A stretch of 64,000 nt of DNA, from contig DVHE01000058.1 in NCBI GenBank assembly GCA_018712245.1, positions 35,887 to 99,886 on the forward strand, in the 5' to 3' direction. Each line of letters begins with the position of its first letter. Within the stretch, counting starts at the first letter, position 1. Below, in pieces: positions 32,279-40,230 of the stretch. Both the position numbers and the translations under genes were made by a program. The stretch comes from Candidatus Avoscillospira avicola. GTDB taxonomy: Bacteria; Bacillota; Clostridia; Oscillospirales; Oscillospiraceae. Below the pieces are notes generated by a model. The model ran no database searches and was not told the origin of the DNA. It was given only the letters and a program-made list of their open reading frames with translations.

Positions 32279-33372
32279 TGGGCCGCGGACCGGGTCAAAA
32301 AGGCCTGCTTCCGGGCGTGCCCCTTTATATAGTCACCATCATCGTGCTGGCGGCGGCGCTTGTATTCTCTCTGCTGGCGGCTGTGACCTTTGGCACCATG
32401 GATCTCCCCCTATCCGATGTCTACACAGTTCTGCTGTACCGGCTTCGCCACGCGCTTCTGGGCACCCCCTTCCCGGAGGCGTGGGCGCCGGGCACCGCCA
32501 TGCACGATGTGGTCTGGCTGATCCGACTGCCGCGGCTGGTTTTGGCCGCGGCAGTCGGAATGGCGCTGTCCGTCAGCGGCGTGGTGATGCAGGCCATCGT
32601 GAAAAATCCCCTGGCGGACCCCTATATCCTGGGCATCTCCTCCGGCGCCTCCCTGGGCGCCACGGTGGCGGTGCTGCTGGGCGTGGGAGCAGCGTTTGGC
32701 AGTAACTATGTCGGTATGATGTCGTTCCTCGGCGCCTTCGGCGTCTCCATGGCGGTCATCACCCTGGCCAATATCGGCGGACGGGCAACGTCCGTCAAGC
32801 TGCTGCTGTCCGGTTCGGCGCTCTCCGCCATTTGTTCCGCCTTCTCCAGCTTTATTATCTACCTGGCCGATTCGGATCACGCGACGACCCAGGTGGTGCG
32901 CTGGACGATGGGCAGCCTGGCCGCGGCAGAGTGGCCGGGAAATGGCGTGATGTGCCTGATGGCGGTGGGAGGCACGCTCTTTTTCCTCACCCAATTCCGC
33001 ACGCTGGACCTGATGCTCCTGGGCGATGAGAGTGCCATCACGCTGGGAACGGATCTCCACCGCTGGCGGGTACTGTATCTGGTTGTGTCCTCCCTGATGG
33101 TGGGCTTTGCGGTGTACAGTGCGGGCGTCATCGGCTTCGTGGGACTGGTTGTCCCCCATGTGACCCGCATTTTCTTCGGCACCGCCCATAAAAAGCTGGT
33201 GCCCATCGCGGCGCTGGGCGGCGCGATCTTCCTGGTCTGGGCTGACGTGCTGTGCCGCACCATTTTGCCCGGCAATGAAATGCCCATTGGTATTCTGACC
33301 TCGGTGCTGGGCGCACCGGTGTTTGTGTTCCTGATGGCGCGCAAACGCTACGGATTTGGAGGGCGGGAATAG
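32278..33372 (+). CDS. Cobamide ABC permease, BtuC/FecCD family
   Basis: A 364-residue permease with about ten membrane segments. Family landmarks: LPRLVLAAAVGMALSVSGVV near residue 85, KNPLADPYILGISSGASLGA near residue 106 and FVGLVVPHVTRIFFG near residue 280, the last being the loop that contacts the ATPase. The start overlaps the binding-protein stop by one base. It forms the channel of the importer; substrate is inferred from the riboswitch. Confidence 0.92.
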   Translation: MGRGPGQKGLLPGVPLYIVTIIVLAAALVFSLLAAVTFGTMDLPLSDVYTVLLYRLRHALLGTPFPEAWAPGTAMHDVVWLIRLPRLVLAAAVGMALSVSGVVMQAIVKNPLADPYILGISSGASLGATVAVLLGVGAAFGSNYVGMMSFLGAFGVSMAVITLANIGGRATSVKLLLSGSALSAICSAFSSFIIYLADSDHATTQVVRWTMGSLAAAEWPGNGVMCLMAVGGTLFFLTQFRTLDLMLLGDESAITLGTDLHRWRVLYLVVSSLMVGFAVYSAGVIGFVGLVVPHVTRIFFGTAHKKLVPIAALGGAIFLVWADVLCRTILPGNEMPIGILTSVLGAPVFVFLMARKRYGFGGRE

Positions 33373-33374
33373 CC

Positions 33375-34157
33375 ATGGAAATTGAGGCGAAGGAAATCCA
33401 ATCCGTCCTCAGCGGCAACCAGATTCTCAAGGGCGTAGACCTGAAGGCTGGGCGGCAGGAGCTGCTGGGCGTCATCGGCCCCAACGGCAGCGGCAAAAGC
33501 ACCCTGCTGAAATGTATTTATCGCGTCTTAAAGCCCACAGCGGGCGCGGTATATCTGGATGGAACGCCCTTGGAGCAATTGAGCTACCGGAAGTCCGCCC
33601 GGCAGGTGGCCGTGGTGGCGCAGCATAATTACTATAATTTTGACTTTTGCGTTCGGGATGTGGTGCTGATGGGACGGGCGCCGCACAAGCGCCCGCTGGA
33701 GCGGGACAGTGCCGAGGACTATCGGATCGTGGCGGAAGCGCTGGAGACCGTCGGCATGGCGGACTTTGCGGACCGTACCTTTTCCACCCTCTCCGGCGGC
33801 GAGCAGCAGCGGGTGATCTTGGCGCGGGCGCTGGCGCAGCAGACGCCATGCCTGATTCTCGATGAGCCAACCAACCATCTGGACATCAAGTTCCAGCTCC
33901 AGCTGATGGATCTGGTGCGGGGGCTGAACCGCACGGTGATTGCCGCGATCCACGACCTGAACATTGCCGCCCTCTACTGCGACCGGCTGTGCGCGGTGAA
34001 AGACGGGAAGATCGTCGGCGAGGGAACACCGCGGGAACTGCTGACGCCGGAATTTATCCGAAAGGTCTATGAGGTGGACGCGCAAGTGATGACCGGAGAG
34101 GACGGCGCCATTCACATTCTGTACCATGCCCAAGGAAAGGAGCGCACGATACATTGA
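33375..34157 (+). CDS. Cobamide ABC importer ATPase, BtuD/FecE-like
   Basis: A 260-residue ABC ATPase. Walker A GPNGSGKSTLL (about residue 37), signature LSGGEQQRV (about residue 137) and Walker B LILDEPTNHLD (about residue 160) are intact. It starts two bases after the permease stop and its own stop overlaps the following CGGC gene (TTGA). It powers uptake through the permease encoded just upstream. Confidence 0.93.
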   Translation: MEIEAKEIQSVLSGNQILKGVDLKAGRQELLGVIGPNGSGKSTLLKCIYRVLKPTAGAVYLDGTPLEQLSYRKSARQVAVVAQHNYYNFDFCVRDVVLMGRAPHKRPLERDSAEDYRIVAEALETVGMADFADRTFSTLSGGEQQRVILARALAQQTPCLILDEPTNHLDIKFQLQLMDLVRGLNRTVIAAIHDLNIAALYCDRLCAVKDGKIVGEGTPRELLTPEFIRKVYEVDAQVMTGEDGAIHILYHAQGKERTIH

Positions 34158-34495
34158 GACATATCGCGATTTTGACCTGTCTGGAGGCCTGCCGCGTCTG
34201 CACTGGTGCGGCGTGTCTGGAAGCATGGAACAAGAGAGAACGGCAGTTTTCCCGCTATGCGGGAGAGGAGGCGCAGCTGAACGCGTTTCTTCACTGCAAT
34301 GGGTGTCACAGTGATCCGATATCTGATCCGGGGATTGCTGAAAAGCTGCAGCGGCTTACGGCGATGGGCGTTGATACGGTCCATCTGGGCGTTTGCACCG
34401 TCAAACGAGAGACAGGGACATTGTGCCCTACCATGAAAACGCTGGCAGAACGGCTGCGGCAGAACGGGATGCAGATTGTAATGGGTACCCACTGA
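34154..34495 (+). CDS. CGGC-domain protein in B12 operon
   Basis: A 113-residue Cys-rich cytoplasmic protein. The arrangement CLEACRVCTGAACLEAW near the N terminus, then FLHCNGCHSDP in the middle and VDTVHLGVCTVKR toward the end agrees with the CGGC domain, proposed to bind metal. Start is TTG 34154, overlapping the ATPase stop, with AAAGGAG 12 bases upstream. Coupling to a cobamide importer suggests a role with cobalt or with handling of the corrinoid (inference). No functional CGGC protein is known to me in this setting. Confidence 0.78.
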   Translation: MRHIAILTCLEACRVCTGAACLEAWNKRERQFSRYAGEEAQLNAFLHCNGCHSDPISDPGIAEKLQRLTAMGVDTVHLGVCTVKRETGTLCPTMKTLAERLRQNGMQIVMGTH

Positions 34496-34627
34496 GCAGT
34501 ACCTCTCGCAAAAAAGAGTCGTTCTCGCTACAGCGCCGGCAAGCGAATCGCCGCCTGCCTGCCATGGAGGCAGCGGAAGCGCGGATCATGTTTTTGCCCG
34601 GGGGAAACGCCTGCCGTTCCCCCGGAC

Positions 34628-34656
34628 TTGACATTTTTGCGGCGGTGGCGTACAAT
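34628..34656 (+). promoter_or_regulatory. Promoter of metY operon
   Basis: TTGACA (34628-34633) and TACAAT (34651-34656) with a 17-base spacer. A GC hairpin without T-run (34598-34606 with 34617-34625) lies immediately upstream. The predicted leader is about 150 bases. Confidence 0.85.
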
Positions 34657-34662
34657 AAATGT

Positions 34663-34811
34663 ACTTTTTAGCAAAGCGAGGTGCCGGTTGTGTTTGTTTC
34701 CGCTTCTATGATGATGCCGAAGCTGCCTTCACGATCCGCGCCTCCCGGCGCTGTATCCTGAGGGCAATTTGTCGTGGACAAATTGCCTTTTTTATTTTTA
34801 AGGAGGCCACC
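34663..34811 (+). promoter_or_regulatory. metY leader with intrinsic terminator (attenuator)
   Basis: The leader contains a terminator at 34763-34794 (11-bp stem GGCAATTTGTC/GACAAATTGCC, then TTTTTTATTTTTA) that ends just before the metY ribosome site AGGAGG (34801-34806). A terminator between promoter and gene means control by early termination. I see neither the SAM-I core nor a T-box motif, so the sensor is unassigned. Confidence 0.72.
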
Positions 34812-36089
34812 ATGGAACCTTATCGTTTTGACACCAAGTGCATTCAGTCGGGCTACCAGCCCCAGAACGGCGGGCCCCGGACCCTGCCCATCTGCCAGAG
34901 TACCACCTTCCAGTATGACGACGCCGACGCCCTGGGCCGGATCTTCGACCTGAAGGCCGAGGGCCATATGTATACCCGCATTTCTAACCCCACGGTGGCG
35001 GCGGTGGAGGAAAAAATCGCCGACCTGGAGGGTGGCGTCGGAGCCATGCTCACATCCTCCGGCCAGGCGGCCACTTTCCTGGCGGTGTTCAACATCTGCT
35101 CGGCGGGGCAGAACTTCATCTCCTGCAACAACATCTACGGCGGCTCCATCAACCTCTTTTCCGTGACGCTCAAGCGGATGGGCATTGAGGTGCGCTACGT
35201 CCGCGACGATATGACCGACGACGAGATCGACGCCCTCTTTGACGAGAATACCCGCCTGGTCTTCGGCGAGACCATCGCCAATCCGGCCCTCTCGGTGCTG
35301 GACATCGGCCGCTTCGCCGCCCTGGCCCACCGCCACGGCGTGCCCCTGGTGGTGGATAACACCTTCGCTACTCCCTGCCTCTGCCGCCCCTTCGAGCATG
35401 GGGCCGACATTGTCACCCACTCCACCAGTAAATATATGGACGGCCACGCCAACGTCCTGGGCGGCGTCATCGTGGACGGCGGCACCTTCGACTGGGCTGC
35501 GGCGGGCAAGTTCCCGGAGCTGACTGAGCCGGACGAGAGCTACCACGGCGTGGTCTACACCCAGGCCTTCGGCAAGGCTGCCTACATCACCAAGGCCCGG
35601 GTGCAGCTGCTGCGGGACTTCGGCTCCACCCCCATGCCCATGGGCGCCTACCTCCTGAACTTGGGCCTCGAATCTCTCCACCTGCGGATTCGCCGCCACT
35701 GCGAAAACGCCCTGGCCGTGGCCCAGTTCCTGAAGGACCAGGAGAAGGTCCTCTGGGTCAACTATCCGCTGCTGGAGGGCAGCCCCTACTATGACCTGGC
35801 CCAGAAATACCTGCCCGACGGCGCCTCCGGCGTGGTGTCCTTCGGCGTGCAGGGCGGACGCGAGGCCGCCATGGCCCTGATGAACCATCTGAAGCTGGCC
35901 AAGATCGTCACCCATGTGGCCGACGCCAGGACCTCGGTCCTCCACCCGGCCAGCACCACCCACCGCCAGCTGACCGACGCGCAGCTGGCCGCCGCCGGCA
36001 TCGGCCCCGAGTTCATCCGCTTCTCCGTGGGTATCGAGGACATCCGGGACATCCTGGCCGATCTTCAGCAGGCTCTGGATCAGATTTAA
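34812..36089 (+). CDS. metY: O-acetylhomoserine sulfhydrylase
   Basis: A 425-residue PLP enzyme of the Cys/Met metabolism family that makes homocysteine from O-acetylhomoserine and sulfide. The PLP lysine is in THSTSKYMDGHANVLGG near residue 207, and PICQSTTFQYDDADALG near the start and SVGIEDIRDILADL near the end are typical of MetY. ATG 34812 follows AGGAGG; the frame is open further upstream through the leader and terminator but that part is not coding. metA follows after 15 bases, so the two make the acetyl route to homocysteine. Confidence 0.93.
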   Translation: MEPYRFDTKCIQSGYQPQNGGPRTLPICQSTTFQYDDADALGRIFDLKAEGHMYTRISNPTVAAVEEKIADLEGGVGAMLTSSGQAATFLAVFNICSAGQNFISCNNIYGGSINLFSVTLKRMGIEVRYVRDDMTDDEIDALFDENTRLVFGETIANPALSVLDIGRFAALAHRHGVPLVVDNTFATPCLCRPFEHGADIVTHSTSKYMDGHANVLGGVIVDGGTFDWAAAGKFPELTEPDESYHGVVYTQAFGKAAYITKARVQLLRDFGSTPMPMGAYLLNLGLESLHLRIRRHCENALAVAQFLKDQEKVLWVNYPLLEGSPYYDLAQKYLPDGASGVVSFGVQGGREAAMALMNHLKLAKIVTHVADARTSVLHPASTTHRQLTDAQLAAAGIGPEFIRFSVGIEDIRDILADLQQALDQI

Positions 36090-36104
36090 GATTGGAGGAA
36101 GCCC

Positions 36105-37040
36105 ATGCCCATTAAAATCCCCAACGCCCTGCCCGCCCGGGAGACCCTGGAGAGCGAGAATATCTTCGTCATGCCCGAGACCCGGGCCCTGACCCAGAAC
36201 ATCCGCCCCCTGCGGATCGCCCTGCTGAACCTGATGCCCACCAAGATCGTCACCGAGACGCAGCTCTCCCGCCTCTTGGGCAACACGCCCCTCCAGGTGG
36301 AGCTGGAGCTGGTGCAGGTCAGCAGTCACAAGTCCAAAAACACCTCCCAGGAGCATATGTTGGCCTTCTACAAGAACTTTGAGGAGATCGAAAACCAGTT
36401 CTTCGACGGCATGATCATCACCGGCGCGCCGGTGGAGCAGATGCCCTTTGAAGAGGTGGAGTACTGGGACGAGCTGTGCCGAATCATGGAGTGGAGCAAG
36501 ACCCACGTCCACTCCACCTTCCACATCTGCTGGGGCGCCCAGGCCGCCCTCTACTACCACTTCGGCATCGAGAAGGTGGCCCTTCCGAAAAAACTCTTCG
36601 GCGTCTTCCCCCACAAGGTGGTCTACAAGAACCCCATTTTGCTTCGCGGCTTTGACGACACCTTCTGGGTGCCCCACTCCCGCCACACCACGGTCCGCTG
36701 GGAGGACGTGGCGGCGGTGCCGGAGATTAAAATTCTCGCCGGGTCTGAGGAGGCCGGGCTCTACGCCATGATTACCCCCGGCGGGCGGCAGGTATTTATC
36801 ACCGGCCACTCAGAGTACGACGCCGAGACCTTGAAGCTGGAGTACCTCCGGGACAAGAACGCCGGGCTTCCCATCGAGGTGCCCAAGAACTACTTCCCGG
36901 ATGACGACGATACGAAGCCCCCGGTGGTCCGCTGGCGCGGCCACGCCAACCTGCTCTACTCCAACTGGCTCAACTACATCGTCTACCAGACTACGCCTTA
37001 CGACGTCATGGCCATTGGCCGGGGCGAGCGGTGTGAGTGA
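36105..37040 (+). CDS. metA: Homoserine O-acetyltransferase, MetA fold
   Basis: A 311-residue enzyme that acylates homoserine. The catalytic Cys is in [11 protein letters not shown] (about residue 142) and the His/Glu pair in [13 protein letters not shown] (about residues 236-238). Residue 111 is Glu ([13 protein letters not shown]); in this fold Glu111 is linked to acetyl-CoA use and Gly111 to succinyl-CoA use, so acetyl is predicted. That agrees with metY upstream. ATG 36105 follows TTGGAGG. The last eight bases overlap the start of yqeC. Confidence 0.93.
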   Translation: MPIKIPNALPARETLESENIFVMPETRALTQNIRPLRIALLNLMPTKIVTETQLSRLLGNTPLQVELELVQVSSHKSKNTSQEHMLAFYKNFEEIENQFFDGMIITGAPVEQMPFEEVEYWDELCRIMEWSKTHVHSTFHICWGAQAALYYHFGIEKVALPKKLFGVFPHKVVYKNPILLRGFDDTFWVPHSRHTTVRWEDVAAVPEIKILAGSEEAGLYAMITPGGRQVFITGHSEYDAETLKLEYLRDKNAGLPIEVPKNYFPDDDDTKPPVVRWRGHANLLYSNWLNYIVYQTTPYDVMAIGRGERCE

Positions 37041-37677
37041 GCTTTATAAGCTGCTGGGCATCCGGCCCGGCCTCACCGCAGTCATCGGCTCCGGCGGCAA
37101 GACCAGCCTGCTGCGGCAGCTTATCAAGGAGCTGCCCGGCCAGGTGATCCTGGCCACCTCCACCCACATCCTCCCACCGGCGGAGCTGCCGCTCTTCACC
37201 GAGCCGCTGGCGGCCCTGCCGGCGGACAAGGTCTGCCTGGGCACGTGGTCGGACCGGGGGAAGCTCTGCGCGCCGGCCCAGCCCTGGGCGGCGCTGACAA
37301 CCCTGGCCGACTACGTGCTGGTGGAGGCCGACGGCTCGCGGCAGCTGCCCCTCAAGGCCCACCGGGATTTTGAACCGGTGGTGCCGCCCGAGGCCCGGCA
37401 GGTGATCGCGGTGCTGGGACTCTCGGGCCTCCAGCGCCCCATCGCCGAAGCGGCCCACTGCCCGGAGCTCTACGCCCGCCTCTGCGGGGCGGCGGTAGAG
37501 GACCCGGCCACCCCGGAGCGGGCCGCGGCGGTCCTCCGGGCCGAGGGCGGCTTCGACACCCTGGTCCTCAACCAGGCCGAGGGCCGGGAGGCCCTGGGCC
37601 GCGCCCTGGCGGCGCAGCTGGCCTGCCCGACGGTGCTGGCCAGCCTCCGGAACGGCTGGTGGACGAAGGCGGAGTGA
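37033..37677 (+). CDS. yqeC: Selenium-dependent hydroxylase accessory protein YqeC
   Basis: A 214-residue P-loop protein. GTG 37033 is the start nearest to the conserved beginning (SELYKLLGI, then [13 protein letters not shown] with the phosphate loop, residues about 17-29). [18 protein letters not shown] near residue 97 is the other YqeC hallmark. YqeC is associated with selenium-dependent molybdenum hydroxylases (known association). It overlaps metA by eight bases, so it is cotranscribed with the methionine genes although no functional link is obvious. No yqeB or hydroxylase gene lies in the window. Confidence 0.85.
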   Translation: MSELYKLLGIRPGLTAVIGSGGKTSLLRQLIKELPGQVILATSTHILPPAELPLFTEPLAALPADKVCLGTWSDRGKLCAPAQPWAALTTLADYVLVEADGSRQLPLKAHRDFEPVVPPEARQVIAVLGLSGLQRPIAEAAHCPELYARLCGAAVEDPATPERAAAVLRAEGGFDTLVLNQAEGREALGRALAAQLACPTVLASLRNGWWTKAE

Positions 37678-38820
37678 GACAAAAGGGAATTGAATCCGCC
37701 GGCGGCTTTTTCGGAAGGTGCAGTGGCTGCGAAAGGCTGCTGCTTCTGCCGATTTTCCGTTGCCGCCGTAGGGGCGCGCATTGCGCGTCCGTGCCGCGCA
37801 GCGGCCTCTCGTGGAGGGAACGGTGGCTGCGGAAGGCTGTTAGTATGGCAGTGCCAATGGGCTCCCCTTGCGGGGAGCTGTCATGCCAACGGCATGATTG
37901 ATTGAAGAATTCTTGGAATGTCGGCGCAAGCCGAGATTCCAAGGGGCGAAGCCCCGTAGAATTCTCCATCCAGCTCCGCTGGTGAGGTATTTCAGTAGGG
38001 GCCGATGCCTTCATCGGCCCGCACCCGCCGCAGGCGGGTCTGTTCGGCGGAAGCACTCAGGCATCGCAAGCAAACGGACGCGCAATGCGCGCCCCTACGG
38101 CGGAATCGCGGCTCCGATGCGGTCGGCGAAAGCGCTCTGGCATCGCGGCTGGGTTGCCTCCGGCGGGGGACTTTTCACCGCGGAAAAGTCCCCAAAACGC
38201 GCCGGGGGCTGTGGCCCCCGGACTCCCTTGGGGCTGCGCGGCGTGCATCCCAAGAAAAGGCATCTCCCAAGTCGTTACGCTCCACCGGGCTGTCCTGTCC
38301 CATACTGCCTCCCCCTTCCCGGCTTCGCGCGGGCCAGTAGAATCGGGTGGCCGTTACGGCTACTGTGGTTTTCTCTAAGGCCGCACTTACTGCCTCGGAA
38401 CCGGGGTTTGATCTTGCACACGGCAGCTTTTACGTACAAATATTGCCGCCCTGACCGTAGGGGCGGCCTGTATGGCCGCCCGCCAGGCCGCGCCGCCGGA
38501 GTGCTGCCGTCGAACAGACCCGCTTCCGGCGGGATCGGGCCGATGTAGGCATCGGCCCCTACAGTTCCACCGGCCACCCGTCCTCACCGTAGGGGCGGCT
38601 ATTAGCCGTCCGTGCCGCGAAGCGGCGGCCTCTCATGGAGGGTAAGGTGGTTTGAAAAGGCCGTTTCTACCGCCGCACCCCCTAAGGCCCCCTTTGTGTA
38701 AAGGGCCCGCAAGGGAGCGCCGCCAGCGGCGGAAGAAGCGACCGCAGCGGTTGGGCAGCCGCTGAGCCTTTGGCGCGGCGATGGACGGAAATTTGCGAAA
38801 TTTACTTAGGAGGCATGATG
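37678..38820. repeat. Repeat-filled intergenic island 1
   Basis: About 1.1 kb without a convincing gene. It contains six pseudo-palindromic REP-like units of the form GTAGGGGCC-GATGC-nnn-CATCGGCCC or GTAGGGGCGCGC-GCGCGTCC (37768-37791, 37995-38021, 38076-38098, 38456-38482, 38537-38562, 38588-38612) and other inverted repeats such as GGCTCCCC/GGGGAGC near 37860 and GGACTTTTC/GAAAAGTCC near 38170. Adjacent filler segments (TGCCGCGCAGCGGCCTCTCG) recur in the island at 55900-56400. Confidence 0.8.
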
Positions 38821-39345
38821 ATGAACGAGATTCTCAAAGCCATGGAGACCCGGCAGAGCGTCCGGGCCTACCGCCCCGACCCCATTGACGAGGAGACCCT
38901 GAACGCCATCCTCCGGGCCGGTACCTTTGCCCCCAGCGGCATGGGCCGTCAGTCCGGCAAGATCGTGGTGGTCCAGGACCCGGCCACCCGGGAGATTCTG
39001 CGGGCTAAGAACGCCGAGGTCATCGGCAATCCCGACGCCGACCCCTTCTACGGCGCCCCCACGGTGCTGGTGGTGCTGGCTGACAGCACCGTTCCCACCT
39101 GGGTGGAGGACGGCAGCCTGGTGATGGGCAACCTGCTCCTGGCGGCCTCGGCCCTGGGCGTGGGGGCCTGCTGGATCCACCGGGCCCGGGAGACCTTCGA
39201 TTCCCCCGAGGGCAAGGCGCTGCTTCGGAAGTGGGGCATTCCGGAGACGTATCGGGGCGTGGGCAACTGCATCCTGGGCTATCCCGCCGCGGAGCCCCAG
39301 CCGAAAAAGCCCCGCAAGGCGGATTTCATCGTGCGTGTCGGCTGA
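38821..39345 (+). CDS. Nitroreductase-family flavoprotein
   Basis: A 174-residue FMN protein of the nitroreductase family. The start METRQSVRAYRPDPIDEET (after MNEILKA) gives the FMN-phosphate-binding Arg/Ser, FAPSGMGRQSGKIVVV is the next family block and the end carries GNCILGYPAAEPQPKKPRK. ATG 38821 lies seven bases after AGGAGG; two earlier ATG codons at 38815 and 38818 are too close. It is a short, single-domain member. Substrate unknown. Confidence 0.88.
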   Translation: MNEILKAMETRQSVRAYRPDPIDEETLNAILRAGTFAPSGMGRQSGKIVVVQDPATREILRAKNAEVIGNPDADPFYGAPTVLVVLADSTVPTWVEDGSLVMGNLLLAASALGVGACWIHRARETFDSPEGKALLRKWGIPETYRGVGNCILGYPAAEPQPKKPRKADFIVRVG

Positions 39346-39403
39346 AGCGATCCTGTGCAGCCGAAGCCTTCATGAAGGATTTGAAAATAATTGTGAATCA
39401 TTC

Positions 39404-39432
39404 TTGTCAAACGCGCCGTTTTAGGGTACCAT
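39404..39432 (+). promoter_or_regulatory. Promoter of the 55-residue peptide gene
   Basis: TTGTCA (39404-39409) and TACCAT (39427-39432) with a 17-base spacer, followed by AGGAGG at 39452. Same box style as the promoter at 15009-15036. Confidence 0.65.
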
Positions 39433-39465
39433 AGTGGTACGGAAATCCAACAGGAGGTGTGTGGA

Positions 39466-39633
39466 ATGAGCAACCGAACCAAGCTGACCATTTTCATCGG
39501 CGCCGTGGCGGCTGTCGTCAGCGCCCTGGTATTGATCGTGGTGTTCTGGGACAAGCTGCTGTCCCTTTGTCCCTGCCGCAAGAGCGATTACGATGACGAG
39601 CTGTCCGACTATGCCGATCTGAACGAAGGCTGA
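39466..39633 (+). CDS. 55-residue single-helix membrane peptide
   Basis: A short gene with AGGAGG eight bases before ATG 39466, its own promoter and its own terminator (39642-39683). The product starts MSNRTKLTIF, has one membrane helix (IGAVAAVVSALVLIVVFW), then a Cys-containing turn LSLCPCRKS and an acidic tail (DYDDELSDYADLNEG). The independent signals and protein-like composition make it a credible gene. No family is recognised. Confidence 0.75.
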   Translation: MSNRTKLTIFIGAVAAVVSALVLIVVFWDKLLSLCPCRKSDYDDELSDYADLNEG

Positions 39634-39641
39634 GGCAGTAG

Positions 39642-39683
39642 CGCCTCTCCGGGCACAGCCTCGCGTCCGGAGAGGCGATTTTT
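39642..39683 (+). terminator. Terminator after the 55-residue peptide gene
   Basis: CGCCTCTCCGG/CCGGAGAGGCG (39642-39652 with 39667-39677) followed by ATTTTTG. Confidence 0.83.
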
Positions 39684-39705
39684 GTCTGTTTTAAGGAGTG
39701 AAATG

Positions 39706-40155
39706 ATGTTAATTCCCTTTGACGCCGCCCATAGGGAGGCGTATCTGGCCATGGCCCGGGACTTCTACGCTTCCGACGCCGTGGATCATCCCATCCCCCC
39801 AGCCCAGATGGAGCGCACCTACGACCAGGTGCTGGCCGGGTCGCCCTACGTGGCAGGCTACCTCTTCTCCCACCAGGGGCAGATCGCCGGTTACGCCCTG
39901 CTGATGAAGTCCTGGTCCCAGGAGGCCGGCGGCATCGTGATCTGGGTGGACGAAATCTACGTGGCGCCCGAGGCCCGGGGCGCCGGACTGGGCACCGCCT
40001 TTTTCCAGGCGCTGCCTTCGCTGTTTCCCGAGGCGGCGGCCTTTCGACTGGAGCTGGAGCCCGACAACCAGAAGGCCAGGGCGCTCTACGGCCGCATGGG
40101 CTTTTCGCCGCTGGGCTACGACCAGATGGTTCGAATTGTGCAAAATAATCCTTGA
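39706..40155 (+). CDS. GNAT-family N-acetyltransferase
   Basis: About 149 residues. The acetyl-CoA-binding block VDEIYVAPEARGAGLGTAFF (near residue 85) with the RGAGLG loop, and the later NQKARALYGRMGFSPLGY, are classic for the GNAT fold. ATG 39706 is seven bases after AAGGAG; ATG 39703 is also possible. The gene lies after a terminator and in front of the pyr promoter, which overlaps its stop. The acceptor substrate is unknown. Confidence 0.85.
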   Translation: MLIPFDAAHREAYLAMARDFYASDAVDHPIPPAQMERTYDQVLAGSPYVAGYLFSHQGQIAGYALLMKSWSQEAGGIVIWVDEIYVAPEARGAGLGTAFFQALPSLFPEAAAFRLELEPDNQKARALYGRMGFSPLGYDQMVRIVQNNP

Positions 40156-40180
40156 CAATGCGACGCTTCGTTGCTATAAT
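40152..40180 (+). promoter_or_regulatory. Promoter of the pyr operon
   Basis: Consensus TTGACA (40152-40157) and TATAAT (40175-40180) with a 17-base spacer and extended TGC. It overlaps the stop of the acetyltransferase gene. The 44-base leader has a small hairpin (GGCC-TTCG-GGCC) but no PyrR-type attenuator, so control would not be by the standard PyrR leader. Confidence 0.88.
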
Positions 40181-40230
40181 ACATCGGATTTTGGACCAAA
40201 CAGGCCTTCGGGCCGGAAGGGAGACAGGCT

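Noticed and set aside
34659..34811. N-terminal extension of metY containing four Cys codons, possibly a cysteine leader peptide
   Set aside because: The ATG at 34659 lies before the predicted transcription start (about 34663) and the frame passes through the terminator stem. I keep the leader as regulatory RNA only.
37898..38548. Open frame of 216 codons in the repeat island
   Set aside because: It runs through several REP-like units, is Arg/Pro/Gly-rich without domain-like patterns and has no ribosome site. It is a by-product of GC-rich repeats.
37678..38820. CRISPR array
   Set aside because: The repeats are palindromic, unevenly spaced, in both orientations and variable in sequence; no cas genes are present.
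40187..40230. PyrR attenuator before pyrC
   Set aside because: The leader is only about 44 bases with a tiny hairpin and no terminator or PyrR-binding loop.
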